This document shows, piece after piece, positions 45,495 through 54,900 of a DNA stretch of 64,000 nucleotides (position 1 is its first letter; each line of letters begins with the position of its first letter). This DNA is from Dyadobacter sp. CY343 (lineage in GTDB: Bacteria > Bacteroidota > Bacteroidia > Cytophagales > Spirosomataceae). The position numbers and the translations under genes are program-made. The DNA lies in NCBI RefSeq assembly GCF_021390335.1, contig NZ_JAJUXK010000004.1:1178001-1242000 (forward strand), in the 5' to 3' direction. The notes beneath the pieces were generated by a model. That model searched no databases. It was not told the DNA's origin and saw nothing but the letters and a program-made list of their open reading frames with translations.

Positions 45495-45893
45495 ATGTCC
45501 AGGTTTAGTATAAAACGATCGGCAGCAGTTGGTAGTACACGAATTGCTCTTTACAAACTTGGTATTGATAATCAATACCAGATCGAAGAATTCGAAAAGC
45601 TGATTTTGCAAGAAGGGACATTCGGAAAGGATATTGGTAAGATTTATTCGATCATCAATGCCGCCTGCAACCTTTCAACATTACCTAAAACTCTGTATCG
45701 CGTATTGAATTTGCCAAATATGCCACATCGGATTTATGAAGCGAAAAGCGCTGGTTTGAGATATTATCTGATTAAAATTGAAAAGACTGGAAAGGTGATA
45801 ATTCTAGCTGGTAAAAAAAGCAATCAGAAGACGGACTTAAAATACCTGGCGCGACTTGCTCAGGAGATTCACTTATACGGTTTCAACCAGTAA
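45495..45893 (+). CDS. Putative RelE-like toxin of a type II toxin-antitoxin pair
   Basis: 132-residue basic protein. The first 80 residues match no family known to me. The C-terminal part, GLRYYLIKIEKTGKVIILAGKKSNQKTDL, has the strand-strand-helix pattern and lysine cluster of RelE/HigB toxins. It is followed after 11 bases by an XRE-type gene and preceded by palindromes, the standard layout for a toxin-antitoxin operon. Assignment as a toxin is from context plus weak sequence pattern. Confidence 0.6.
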   Translation: MSRFSIKRSAAVGSTRIALYKLGIDNQYQIEEFEKLILQEGTFGKDIGKIYSIINAACNLSTLPKTLYRVLNLPNMPHRIYEAKSAGLRYYLIKIEKTGKVIILAGKKSNQKTDLKYLARLAQEIHLYGFNQ

Positions 45894-45904
45894 ATACTAA
45901 TTCT

Positions 45905-46252
45905 ATGGTTACGAGAAAAGATTTGCTTAACAGCCCTTCCTACTGGCTTACCAACATACAGATAGAGGTATTCAATCTGCTGAATACTTATATGGAGGAA
46001 AATAATCTCACACAAAGGCAAGTAGCTGAAAAACTGAAAGTGTCGCCATCCTATATCTCGCAGATTCTAAATGGGAATTTCAATTTCACAATTTCTAAGC
46101 TTGTCGAGCTGGCTTTATTGGTTGGAAAGGCGCCGGTTATTCAGTTTGAGTCAGTTGAGGATATAATGCGAGCCGAAGAAGATACTCAGCCAAAGGCGCA
46201 AAGGTCCAAGGCAAGGAGCGTTTCTGGTGCGTCGAAGCGCATAGTTAGATAA
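45905..46252 (+). CDS. XRE-family antitoxin or regulator
   Basis: 115 residues. The helix-turn-helix lies at about 30-85: NNLTQRQVAEKLKVSPSYISQILNG, followed by TISKLVELALLVGKAPVIQF. The C-terminal 25 residues are basic and probably disordered. It is the likely antitoxin to the gene just upstream and the likely binder of the palindromes at 45455-45490. Confidence 0.82.
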   Translation: MVTRKDLLNSPSYWLTNIQIEVFNLLNTYMEENNLTQRQVAEKLKVSPSYISQILNGNFNFTISKLVELALLVGKAPVIQFESVEDIMRAEEDTQPKAQRSKARSVSGASKRIVR

Positions 46253-46271
46253 TTTTTTAGCTTTAAGATTA

Positions 46272-46302
46272 TGTGGGATTTACCCACCAATTACTATATT
46301 TG
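46272..46302 (+). promoter_or_regulatory. Inverted-repeat operator and -7 element before a small ORF
   Basis: GTGGG (46273-46277) and CCCAC (46283-46287) form an inverted repeat within TGTGGGATTTACCCACCAA. TATATTTG at 46295-46302 fits the -7 consensus TAnnTTTG exactly, but the ATG is only 3 bases further on, so any message would have almost no leader. No -33 element is clear. A near copy of the 19-base site lies at 46536-46554. Confidence 0.45.
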
Positions 46303-46305
46303 TTC

Positions 46306-46518
46306 ATGCAAACATTTTCCTCTGTTGAGGAGACGTTTGAGTGGTGGCTTAAAAACATCTATCCGACGCTTCCAGCAGAAACAAAGGAAGGTAAATACCG
46401 AAATGCATGGCGCGACTTCACATTTAAAAAAGGAATTTCGCAAAAACGCATGAAAGAGGTATTATCCGACTTTGGAGACATTAATGAGAAGACTATTATC
46501 ACCTATAAGTTGAAATAA
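46306..46518 (+). CDS. Small protein of unknown function (70 residues)
   Basis: ATG at 46306 gives a 70-residue charged protein starting MQTFSSVEETFEWWLKNIYP and containing GKYRNAWRDFTFKKGIS. I do not recognise the family. Trp and aromatic content, and the flanking pair of operator-like sites, argue that it is a real gene, possibly a small DNA- or protein-binding accessory factor. It sits directly after a toxin-antitoxin pair. Confidence 0.5.
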   Translation: MQTFSSVEETFEWWLKNIYPTLPAETKEGKYRNAWRDFTFKKGISQKRMKEVLSDFGDINEKTIITYKLK

Positions 46519-46535
46519 AAAAATTTACCTAACAG

Positions 46536-46554
46536 GTGTGGATATTTCCCACCA
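46536..46554. promoter_or_regulatory. Second copy of the GTGG-CCCACCAA operator-like site
   Basis: TGTGGATATTTCCCACCAA matches the 46272-46290 site at 15 of 19 positions, with the outer inverted-repeat bases kept. It lies just after the 70-residue gene and about 90 bases before the 75-residue gene. Confidence 0.4.
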
Positions 46555-46570
46555 AGCCAACTGCAAAAAA

Positions 46571-46607
46571 TAGCCCGGAGAAAGCTGCATACTAAACCTC
46601 CGGGCTA
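46571..46607. terminator. Perfect 10-bp hairpin
   Basis: TAGCCCGGAG (46571-46580) and CTCCGGGCTA (46598-46607) pair perfectly around a 17-base loop. There is no T-run, so it may be an attenuator, a Rho-linked terminator or an RNA-stabilising leader of the next ORF rather than a classic terminator. Confidence 0.5.
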
Positions 46608-46644
46608 AGTTCAAACAAGTCACAATTAAACCTAAAACAAAGCT

Positions 46645-46872
46645 ATGAACACACTGCCAGAATCAAAATCCCAAGAAGCTACCGGTACAAAAACTGATTT
46701 TAACGGTCAGAAAAATGCATTGTTGAGACAACATCAGATCGTCAAAGAATTTTTTCAAACAGACAGTGGCAGCGAAATGATCGAATCATTGAACACAATG
46801 GTAGAGAGTTTTCTATTCAGCGAAAACCTTGTGCGGGTTACCCCTGAAATGCGGGTACATATTGTGAATTAA
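46645..46872 (+). CDS. Small hypothetical protein (75 residues)
   Basis: 75-residue acidic protein starting MNTLPESKSQEATGTKTDF. Its middle part, ALLRQHQIVKEFFQTDSGSEMIESLNTMVESFL, is predicted helical. I know no family for it. It is followed by a strong terminator and preceded by a hairpin, so it looks like a separate transcript. Confidence 0.5.
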   Translation: MNTLPESKSQEATGTKTDFNGQKNALLRQHQIVKEFFQTDSGSEMIESLNTMVESFLFSENLVRVTPEMRVHIVN

Positions 46873-46946
46873 TTGCGGGTTACTACGCCGATTGCTAAAT
46901 TGGAAAGAGCAACTTTTAAGTCAAAAAGCTTCATTGCCTGAGCCGA

Positions 46947-46992
46947 TAAACAAAACGAGGATCGATTTTAGTTTCGATCCTCGTTTTGTTTA
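46947..46992. terminator. Strong bidirectional terminator
   Basis: A 19-base perfect stem: arm 46947-46965 (TAAACAAAACGAGGATCGA) pairs with 46974-46992 around an 8-base loop. A- and T-rich outer ends let it act for both the plus-strand small ORF and the minus-strand thioredoxin gene. Confidence 0.92.
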
Positions 46993-46999
46993 CACTTTT

Positions 47000-47995
47000 C
47001 TAGTTTAGTAGTTTATCCAAATTTTCAATGAAGTTCGGAGAAGATGGACGGGCTGCATCAGCATCTACAACCTTCCCTTCCGGATCAATGATAATAAATC
47101 TTGGGATAGAGGTGACTGCATAGTCCTTTATGAACTGAGATTGCCAAGCCTGATCGGCCAGTACTTGCACACCTGTTAGGTTCTTGTCGGCTATGAATTT
47201 CTTCCATTTATCCTTATTCTTCTGATAATCAACAGAGAGACTCAAAAACACGATCTGCTTCTCTTTATATCTTTCTTCTGCCTTCTTCAAATGTGGAATC
47301 TCCGCAATGCAAGGCGCACACCAAGTCGCCCAAATGTCGATAAAGACGAACTTACCTTTAAAATCTTCCAGCTTTGTTACGCCACCATCTACATTTTCAT
47401 AAGAGAACAGAGGAGATTGAGAATTTTTCAGTCGCTTAATTGCTACTTTCTTTGCGAAACTAGCTTTGGCTCCTTGGGCATTACGCATTAGCATTTCCTT
47501 CTCGGCTTTCACAAAATCAGGATCAAATCCGCCGTTTGTCAGTTCCTGCATTTGTTCACCTTCTTTGGTTTTCAAAAGAGCCGCAAACCCCGATTCATCT
47601 TCCAACATTTCAGTTTTTTCATCGAACTGCTCGTCTAATAAAAGATGTTTTGCCAGATAGTTGTTCTCCTTTCCGCCAATGCCTTCATAGTGAAGCGTTT
47701 CATCGAACTTCTTTGCATCAACATTCATTTGAAAATCACGTCCATTTTTCAGAAAAACGGTAGTCATTTCAACATTGTCAGATAAGGCGTAGAGTCCCTC
47801 CTGCACGTTAAGCGTATCTGAAAAGCTTCCATTTTTGTCGACAAGGATTGTCTTGAGAACTTTGACATTTGAGAAAATCATCAAAGTATCGCTATTCCGA
47901 TTTTCAATCTTGCCTGAAATACGAACATAATCTTTCTGAGCAAAGCAGAAGCTTGGAGCAAAAAGAAAAAGAGTTATTATATTCCTGATAGTCAT
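47000..47995 (-). CDS. TlpA-like thiol-disulfide oxidoreductase with DUF4369-like N-terminal domain
   Basis: 331-residue periplasmic protein with a signal peptide cut near CFAQ. Residues about 20-110 form a beta domain like DUF4369 (VRISGKIENRNSDTLMIFSN). Residues about 195-331 are a thioredoxin fold with the redox motif WCAPC (C226, C229), a cis-Pro region TSIPRFIIIDPEGKVV, and LEDFKGKFVFIDIWATW. It probably reduces or isomerises disulfides in envelope proteins or cytochrome maturation. No partner gene is nearby. The signal peptide start at 47995 is the only good ATG. Confidence 0.9.
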   Translation of the reverse strand: MTIRNIITLFLFAPSFCFAQKDYVRISGKIENRNSDTLMIFSNVKVLKTILVDKNGSFSDTLNVQEGLYALSDNVEMTTVFLKNGRDFQMNVDAKKFDETLHYEGIGGKENNYLAKHLLLDEQFDEKTEMLEDESGFAALLKTKEGEQMQELTNGGFDPDFVKAEKEMLMRNAQGAKASFAKKVAIKRLKNSQSPLFSYENVDGGVTKLEDFKGKFVFIDIWATWCAPCIAEIPHLKKAEERYKEKQIVFLSLSVDYQKNKDKWKKFIADKNLTGVQVLADQAWQSQFIKDYAVTSIPRFIIIDPEGKVVDADAARPSSPNFIENLDKLLN

Positions 47996-48092
47996 TTGAA
48001 CAAAAGTTTGGTGATTATCCCAAGCTTCAAACGATCAATCAGAAAACAAGAAAGGAATTAGCGGAAGGTTGTTATAAACCATTTGCAGGTGA

Positions 48093-48289
48093 GCTTGTCA
48101 CACTGAGCGCAGTCGAAGTGTAGGCATTATGCAAATGCCTCCCGCTTGTCACACTGAGCGCAGTCGAAGTGCAGGCACAACGCATCGTGCACGTGCCTTC
48201 GACCGCCCGGCGGCCCGGTGCGCTCAGGCTGACAAAATGGTAAGTATTTGACTATCAAAAAATTTGTCACGCTGAGCGCAGCCGAAGAG
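48093..48289. repeat. Cluster of four REP-like repeats (TGTCA..CTGAGCGCAGTCGAAG)
   Basis: Copies at 48093-48120 and 48144-48171 are direct and nearly identical. A third, inverted copy at 48196-48235 is split by 15 GC-rich bases (48204-48218). A fourth, TGTCACGCTGAGCGCAGCCGAAGAG, is at about 48265-48289 and abuts the GH125 stop. Relatives occur at 51761-51841 and 60033-60100. No transposase is nearby. The repeats fill the region between two minus-strand genes. Confidence 0.88.
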
Positions 48290-48291
48290 CC

Positions 48292-49725
48292 TCAATAAAC
48301 CTTCCCCAACAAATGCGGCCGCTCCTTTTCCAACTTCAAAATCAACTCCCCAAACAACGTATTAACCCAGGCAAACCACTTCCGCGTAAACTTCGCAGCG
48401 TCGTCTTTGTCGAAAGATTCGTGCATGAAGCCGGTGTTATTATGCGTGGTTTTCAGCAGTTTTAACTGGGCTTCGATTTCTTTTTCGTCGGTGGAAGTAA
48501 TCGCGCGGGCGATGATGCCCATGGGCCAGATCTGGTTCACCAAAGTATGCGGACTGCCTAGCCCCTCCCCCGCTTTCCCTTTGAAGAAATAGGGATTGGA
48601 ATCGCTCAGAACGAACTTTCTGGTATTAATATAAACAGGATCTTTCACCGACATTGCGCCCAGGTAAGGCATACTGATCAACCCAGGGATACCGGCGTCG
48701 TCCATTAATAAGTAGTTACCAAATCCGTCAACTTCGAATGCGTAGATCTTGCCGAATTCCGGGTGCGGGTATATTGCGAACTTCTTCAATGCAGTCTCCA
48801 CTTCGGTTGCCAATGCTTTGAAATCAGCGGCCAGCTTTGCATTTGAGCCGCCCAGTTTTTCCAGAATTTCCGCGATTTCACGGAAAGAAACGACGGCGAA
48901 GAAATTGGAAGGAACAAAAAACGGATACATAGCCGCGTCGTCGGAAGGCCGGAAAGTACTTGCGATCAATCCATTGGGCTTGATCGGATTTCCATAACCA
49001 TTACCCGGAACGGTATCCGTTGACCAGGCCGTTGTCCGGCCAAATTTGTAAGGCCCCGGCCCGTCTTTACGTTGCTGCTCTTTGCAGGTTTTAAGGATCA
49101 GGCCGGCCGCTTTTATCCAATCCGCGTCAAACGGCGTGGTGTCTCCTGTTACTTTCCAGTAATTATAAGCCAGGCGGATCGTGTAGCAAAGCGAATCGAG
49201 CTCCCACTTGCGTTCGTGGAGCATCGGCTTCATTTCGGTATGGTCTTTCGTCCATTCACTTTCTTTCGGACGATCGTAAAATGCATTCGCGTAAGGATCG
49301 ATGATAATGCATTTGGTCTGCCGGTTGATCAGTCCGGCTACCATATCTTTCAGTTTATTATCCTCTTTCAAAAGAGCCAGATAAGGCCAAACCTGCGCCG
49401 TGCTGTCACGCAGCCACATCGCGTCGATATCGCCCGTGATCACGAATGTGTCCGGCTTGCCGTTTTCTGTTTTAAAATGTACCGTCGTGTCGATCGTGTT
49501 CGGAAAACAGTTTTCAAAAAGCCACGCGAGCTCGGGGTCTTTGATCACTTTTTTCATGCGTGTGATCGTAGCTTCCACGGCCGGACTGGTAAAACTGCGT
49601 TTATCAGCCGCTATCCTGACCACCGGAAAATCTGCGACTGCATTCTTGGCAAAAGACCATTTCGGGATATAAGCGCCGGCGACAGCCAAAGCACCTGCTT
49701 TTATAAAGGTTCTCCTTTGCAACAT
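48292..49725 (-). CDS. GH125 family glycosidase, exo-alpha-1,6-mannosidase type
   Basis: 477 residues. The N-terminus has a Tat-like signal (LQRRTFIKAGALAVAGAY). The alpha/alpha-toroid GH125 domain (formerly DUF1237) is recognised by ITGDIDAMWLRDSTAQVWPYL, IDPYANAFYDRPKESEW, KWELDSLCYTIRLAYNYW and NTGFMHESFDKDD. Characterised members are exo-alpha-1,6-mannosidases acting on yeast or N-glycan mannan. It would act outside the cytoplasm. A GNAT acetyltransferase gene lies 63 bases upstream on the same strand. Confidence 0.93.
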   Translation of the reverse strand: MLQRRTFIKAGALAVAGAYIPKWSFAKNAVADFPVVRIAADKRSFTSPAVEATITRMKKVIKDPELAWLFENCFPNTIDTTVHFKTENGKPDTFVITGDIDAMWLRDSTAQVWPYLALLKEDNKLKDMVAGLINRQTKCIIIDPYANAFYDRPKESEWTKDHTEMKPMLHERKWELDSLCYTIRLAYNYWKVTGDTTPFDADWIKAAGLILKTCKEQQRKDGPGPYKFGRTTAWSTDTVPGNGYGNPIKPNGLIASTFRPSDDAAMYPFFVPSNFFAVVSFREIAEILEKLGGSNAKLAADFKALATEVETALKKFAIYPHPEFGKIYAFEVDGFGNYLLMDDAGIPGLISMPYLGAMSVKDPVYINTRKFVLSDSNPYFFKGKAGEGLGSPHTLVNQIWPMGIIARAITSTDEKEIEAQLKLLKTTHNNTGFMHESFDKDDAAKFTRKWFAWVNTLFGELILKLEKERPHLLGKVY

Positions 49726-49788
49726 TGGGTATGGATATAGGTTGGAGTTTTTAAAATATTTTAAAGAAGCAATTTAGGTAAAAAACTG

Positions 49789-50379
49789 TCACTTAGAAGC
49801 TACTTCCAGAACCATGTGATGGTATTGGTGTCCCAGGAAATTTTTTTCTCCGACAATTTTAAAACCTAGATTTTCATACAATCGCTTTGCTGCCGGATTT
49901 ACCTGATCGACAATCAACCCCACTCTTTGATATCCCAGCGAAGCCGCTTTTTCACAAAAAGCTTTGATCAGCTTTTTACCAATACCTTTTCCCTGGTGCG
50001 CCGGATGCACATTCACGCAATCAATGTAATATTCGCCTGGTCCGGTTTCGTCAGAGGGATTGAAATCTGGTTGCGTTTCACGGATCAGGTCGAGGACAGG
50101 TTTTCTGAGTTGGTGTAAAAGCGCGCCATCGTAGCCGGTAACTGCCCCGATAACTCCATTTTCATCTTCGAAAACGAGCGTATTTTCGTAGCTATATTGG
50201 TTCTGGTTGGTTTCAAAAAAGTGCCGGAAGAATGGAATTGCGTCAGAATGGTTTTCTGATCTGGCAAATATTCCTGCAATGTGGCCCATTGCAAGTATCA
50301 GTAGCGGGGCCACTGCATTGGCATCTTCGGGTACAGCCGCCCTGATTTTAGTATTTAACTCCATCATATCCTCATTCAT
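49789..50379 (-). CDS. GNAT-family N-acetyltransferase
   Basis: 196-residue cytoplasmic acetyltransferase using acetyl-CoA. The CoA-binding motif is VNVHPAHQGKGIGKKLIKAF (A-x-x-G-x-G/A pattern), followed by GLIVDQVNPAAKRLYENLGFK. The substrate is unknown. Start is ATG at 50379, with ATG codons at residues 5 and 6 as alternatives. It is upstream of the GH125 gene on the same strand, and a functional link is uncertain. Confidence 0.87.
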   Translation of the reverse strand: MNEDMMELNTKIRAAVPEDANAVAPLLILAMGHIAGIFARSENHSDAIPFFRHFFETNQNQYSYENTLVFEDENGVIGAVTGYDGALLHQLRKPVLDLIRETQPDFNPSDETGPGEYYIDCVNVHPAHQGKGIGKKLIKAFCEKAASLGYQRVGLIVDQVNPAAKRLYENLGFKIVGEKNFLGHQYHHMVLEVASK

Positions 50380-50618
50380 TTTACACCAATTTTTGCTCTA
50401 ATATTTTATTTCAACCGAATAGTAGTCAAAATACAGTCAGTACTAATCAAAAGACGTAAAGTTTTTAGCATTATTTTACTTTAAAATTGTATTGTCGAAC
50501 ATCCCTTCATTTTATTGTAAATCACACACTTACCCGCTTCCATTTGAGAGGCAATGCGTAACTGATCTTTATTTTGAATACCGATAAAACTGAACAATTA
50601 ACCAATTTCTCATTTAGT

Positions 50619-51743
50619 ATGTCTCAGAAAATTAATGTTGCAATCGTCGGGCTGGGCTTTGGAGCCGAATTTATCCCTATTTATCAGCAACATCCCAATG
50701 CAAATATGTACGCGATTTGTCAACGTACAGAATCTAAATTAAATGCAGTTGGTGACCAATATGGAATCGATGTCCGCTACACAAGCTACGACGACCTGCT
50801 CGCCGACCCGAATGTAGACGCGGTACACATTAACTCACCGATCCCGAACCACGCAGAGCAGACTTTGAAAGCACTTCGTGCCGGAAAACACGTTGCATGT
50901 ACCGTTCCGATGGCAACAAGCGTGGAAGATTGCATCGAGATCGTGAAAGCGACGAAAGAGTCTGGCAAGAAGTATATGATGATGGAAACGGTGGTTTACG
51001 CACGTGAATTTCTGTTTGTGAAAGAATTATATGAGAAAGGCGAGCTTGGTAAAGTTCAATTCCTGAAAGCAAGTCACCAGCAGGATATGGAAGGCTGGCC
51101 TGACTACTGGCCAGGGCTGCCTCCGATGCATTACGCAACACACTGCGTGGGCCCGGTTGCGGGTTTGTTGAAACTGGAAGCTGAGTACGTTTCGTGCTTC
51201 GGTTCCGGAACGATCAGTGAAGATTTGGCGAAGATCCACAACTCACCTTTTGCAGTTGAATCGGCGCATATTAAATTTAAGGACAGCGATTTATCAGCTT
51301 ATGTATATCGTTCGTTGTTTGACGTGGCGCGCCAGTATCGCGAGAGTTTTGAGGTTTACGGAAGCAAAAAATCATTCGAATGGCCGCTGATCGAAGGCGA
51401 AGATCCCGTGATCCACACTGCGAAAAAGCCGGAACACGAAATTGCCGAGAAAGTGCCGACCCCGGATTATGCACATTACCTGCCAGAGGAAATCCAGCAT
51501 TTCACAGGCAAGGGAGTTTATAACCTGGATGAAAACGCGCATTTGTCTTTTGTACAAGGCGGCGGCCACGGTGGCTCACACCCGCATTTGGCGCACGAAT
51601 TCATCAGCGCATTGATCGAAGACCGCGATCCTTTCCCGAATGCATGGCAATCGGCCAACTGGACGAGCGTGGGAATTTTAGCCCACGAATCAGCATTGCA
51701 AGGCGGCGCGTTGATTCAGTTGCCGGATTTTAAAAGTGTATAA
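50619..51743 (+). CDS. Gfo/Idh/MocA-family oxidoreductase, atypical motif subgroup
   Basis: 374 residues, no signal peptide, so cytoplasmic. ATG at 50619 (MSQKINVAIVGLGFG) is preferred to TTG at 50574. The Rossmann domain is normal, but the family motif EKP, with its usual catalytic Lys, is replaced by TVP in ACTVPMATS. A glycine- and histidine-rich motif GGGHGGSHPHLAHEF near residue 330 is a likely active-site loop. Such variants may act on keto-glycosides or perform NAD-dependent bond cleavage. It is 168 bases upstream of the ThuA-propeller-cupredoxin gene, with REP hairpins between them. Confidence 0.88.
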   Translation: MSQKINVAIVGLGFGAEFIPIYQQHPNANMYAICQRTESKLNAVGDQYGIDVRYTSYDDLLADPNVDAVHINSPIPNHAEQTLKALRAGKHVACTVPMATSVEDCIEIVKATKESGKKYMMMETVVYAREFLFVKELYEKGELGKVQFLKASHQQDMEGWPDYWPGLPPMHYATHCVGPVAGLLKLEAEYVSCFGSGTISEDLAKIHNSPFAVESAHIKFKDSDLSAYVYRSLFDVARQYRESFEVYGSKKSFEWPLIEGEDPVIHTAKKPEHEIAEKVPTPDYAHYLPEEIQHFTGKGVYNLDENAHLSFVQGGGHGGSHPHLAHEFISALIEDRDPFPNAWQSANWTSVGILAHESALQGGALIQLPDFKSV

Positions 51744-51760
51744 AAATAGCGTCGTGCATT

Positions 51761-51841
51761 GCCCTTCGACACGGAGCTTGTCAGCCTGAGCGCAGTCGAA
51801 GGCATCGTGCACAATGCCTTCGACTGCGCTCAGGCTGACAA
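51761..51841. repeat. REP-like repeat with a perfect 28-bp palindrome
   Basis: Arms 51778-51805 and 51814-51841 are exact reverse complements, each holding TTGTCAGCCTGAGCGCAGTC, around an 8-base loop. A partial third copy, CCTTCGACACGGAGCTTG, begins at 51763. It lies between the Gfo/Idh stop and the ThuA lipoprotein start. As RNA it would form a very stable hairpin that could affect transcript stability or termination. Confidence 0.92.
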
Positions 51842-51911
51842 AAAGTTGCAGCGCACAGAAACAATAGCATCCTTTAAAAAGGAAAAAGAAAATTTAGACA
51901 ACAATAACCAA

Positions 51912-54900
51912 ATGAAAACCAAAGCGTTATCCTTTTTCCTTGGTATAGTCCTGCTGGGCTGTGCCTCTCAGCCTTCTTCGCAGAACGCGTCGGTTAAAAG
52001 TGCGTCTTCCAAAGGCGAGGCTTCCAAGGCGCGGCGTCTGGAAATCTTGTTCCTGGGCGACAACGGGCACCACAAGCCTGCCGAACGCGTGCCGCAGATC
52101 ATGGCGGCATTGGGACCGAAAGGTTTCAACTTCACTTATACGGACAATCTGAACGACCTGAATGCCGAGACGCTCAACAAATATGACGCGCTCATGCTGT
52201 ATGCGAACCACGATTCGATCGCGCCGCAGCAGGCAAAAGCGTTGCTGGATTATGTAGCGAGTGGAAAAGGATTTATCCCTATTCACTGCGCTTCCTACTG
52301 TTTCCGCAACAATCCGGAAGTTGTAAAGCTGATCGGCGGACAGTTCTGGCGCCACACTTTTGACACCATTCAGCCGGTTTGGACAAATCCTGAGCACCCT
52401 GCGATTGCAGGTGTGAAGCCTTTTAAAACGATTGATGAAACTTATCTGCACAACCAGTTGCAGCCTGACAACATCGTTTTGACAGAACGTACCATTCAAA
52501 AAGATCAGGAAAAAGACAAGCCTGGCGTTCAGAAAGAACCTTATACCTGGGTGAGAACGCACGGGAAAGGCCGGATTTTTTACACGGCTTACGGTCACGA
52601 CGAGCGTACTTGGGCAGTTCCTGGTTTTCAGGATTTGATTGAAAAAGGGATTCTGTGGGCGGTAAATGATGATGCAAGAAAAGCATTGGCTGCATTGGCA
52701 CCAAAACCTTTTGAATACCGCGAAGCCAAGTTGCCAAACTATGAGCAGCGCCCTGGTCCGCAAATGCAGCAGCTGCCACTTTCGCCGGAAGAATCGGTGA
52801 AGCACATTCAGATTCCTGTTGACTTTACATTGGACGTTTTTGCGCACGAACCTGACGTAATGCACCCGATCGCGATGACGTGGGACGAGCGTGGCAGGTT
52901 GTTTGTTTTGATCACCAAAGATTATCCTAACGAAAGAAAAGATACCGGCGGGAGTGACTATATCCTGATTTGCGAGGATACGAACAAAGACGGTAAAGCA
53001 GACAAATTCACGAAGTTTTCCGATGATCTGAGTATCCCGACCGGACTTGCATTCGCAAACGGTGGTCTGGTAGTTTCGCAGGCTCCGCACATGTTGTTTT
53101 TGCAGGATACCGATGGCGATGACAAAGCGGACGTGAAGAAAATCCTTTTCTCAGGTTTTGGAACAGGAGATACCCACGCGGGACCTTCCAACCTGCATTA
53201 CGGTTTTGATAACTGGGTTTACGGTTCAGTTGGTTATTCAGGATTTAAAGGCAAAGTAGGACAAAGCGATTCACTGAATTTCGGACAAGCACTTTTCCGG
53301 TTCAAACCCGATGGTTCTGACATGGAAATCGTGACCAAAACTTCTAACAATACCTGGGGATTGGGTTTCAATGAGAGCGGCGACCTGTTTGGTTCAACTG
53401 CGAACAATTCCCACGGCTGGTACTCAGCAATCCCGAACCGTTATTTCGGTGAAAGTAAAGTAGACAATGGTGGCCGAAGCACGGATACGCATAAAGACAT
53501 GCAGCCGATCACACCGAAAGTGCGTCAGGTAGATGTATTTGGCGGATTCACAGCTGCTGCGGGACATAATTTTTACACAGCCCGCGCTTATCCGAAACAG
53601 TATTGGAACAAAGTTGCATTCGTTTCCGAACCTACGGGACACATTTTGCACCAGAATTTCATGGCTAAAAAAGGTACCGATTTTGAAGATCAATTGGGCT
53701 TCAATTTGCTGGCTGGCGCGGATGAATGGGTATCTCCGGTTTTTGCAGAAGTTGGGCCCGACGGAGCTGTTTGGGTAGCCGATTGGTACAGCTACATTAT
53801 CCAGCATAACCCAACTCCGAAAGGATCAGAAAACGGTAAAGGAAATGCTTACGAGACTGATTTGCGCGATTTTACCCACGGTCGTTTGTATAGAATTGCA
53901 TGGAAAAATGCGCCGAAATATACGCCGATCTCCCTAAGCAAATCCCGTCCTGACGAACTGGTTGCTACTTTAAAAAACACCAATATGCTCTGGCGCCGAC
54001 ACGCGCAACGTTTGCTGGTTGAACGCAATAACAAAGATGTTGTGGGCAAATTGGTGGAGCTGGTTAAAGACAAATCAGTGGACGAAATTGGCTTAAATAC
54101 AGCTGCTATCCACGCATTGTGGACTTTGCACGGGTTGAACGCAATTGAAGATCCGCAGGTTTTGGCGGCGGTGAATGAAGCATTGAAACACCCTGCTGCG
54201 GATGTGCGCAAAACGGCTGCCCAGGTTCTGCCTTCGACGCCTGCTACTGCCCAAACTTTACTAGCGGCAGACGCTTTGCATGATAAAGATGCATTGGTTG
54301 CCATGAATTCATTGCTTCGTTTTGCAGATATTCCTTTGACACCAGAAGTGGAAACTGCGGTATTGACATTGCTTGATACTTACGCACAAGCCGACGATCG
54401 CTGGATGCCAGATGCATTTGCGGCAGTACTGAACTCACACGACGGTGCATTGCGTAAAAAATACCTGGCACAACGCGCAGGAAAAGCTGGCTCTGCAACT
54501 GCCACTGCTCAAAAGGCAGAAGCTGCCAAGCCGATGGATCATTCAACAATGAACCACGATAACCACGGCGCAAGCAAAGTTACGATACAAGGTTCGGCTG
54601 AACTGGCGATCACAAATATCACAATCGAACCAGGCAAGCCTTATGTTCGTGAATATGCGCGGGTAGTGATTGAAATTACAAACCAAGGCAGCGTGGCAGT
54701 TCCTAAAGAGTTGGTACCGGTTGTGAATGTAGGTGTAAGAAGCCGCTCACTCAATAGTAACTACGTGAGCCGCCAGCTGACAAATGGCATAGCTCCGGGT
54801 GAAACTGTGAAACTGACCGAAGGAAATAATGGTCCTTGGCGCTCGGGTTTTGGATTTACTTCTGACGAAGCTGGCAAGGTAACGATCACAGCTACTGTCG

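Noticed and set aside
48093..48289. Possible CRISPR-like array
   Set aside because: Only a few copies, in both orientations, with uneven spacing and no cas genes; REP-like repeats fit better.
51759..51911. N-terminal extension of the ThuA-cupredoxin gene by 51 codons
   Set aside because: It is a translation of the REP-like repeat and would hide an excellent lipoprotein signal starting at 51912.
51927..53090. Minus-strand frame of 387 codons opposite the ThuA-propeller gene
   Set aside because: It is a shadow: the plus strand encodes recognisable domains over the whole stretch, while the minus product is Arg/Phe-rich with no family pattern.
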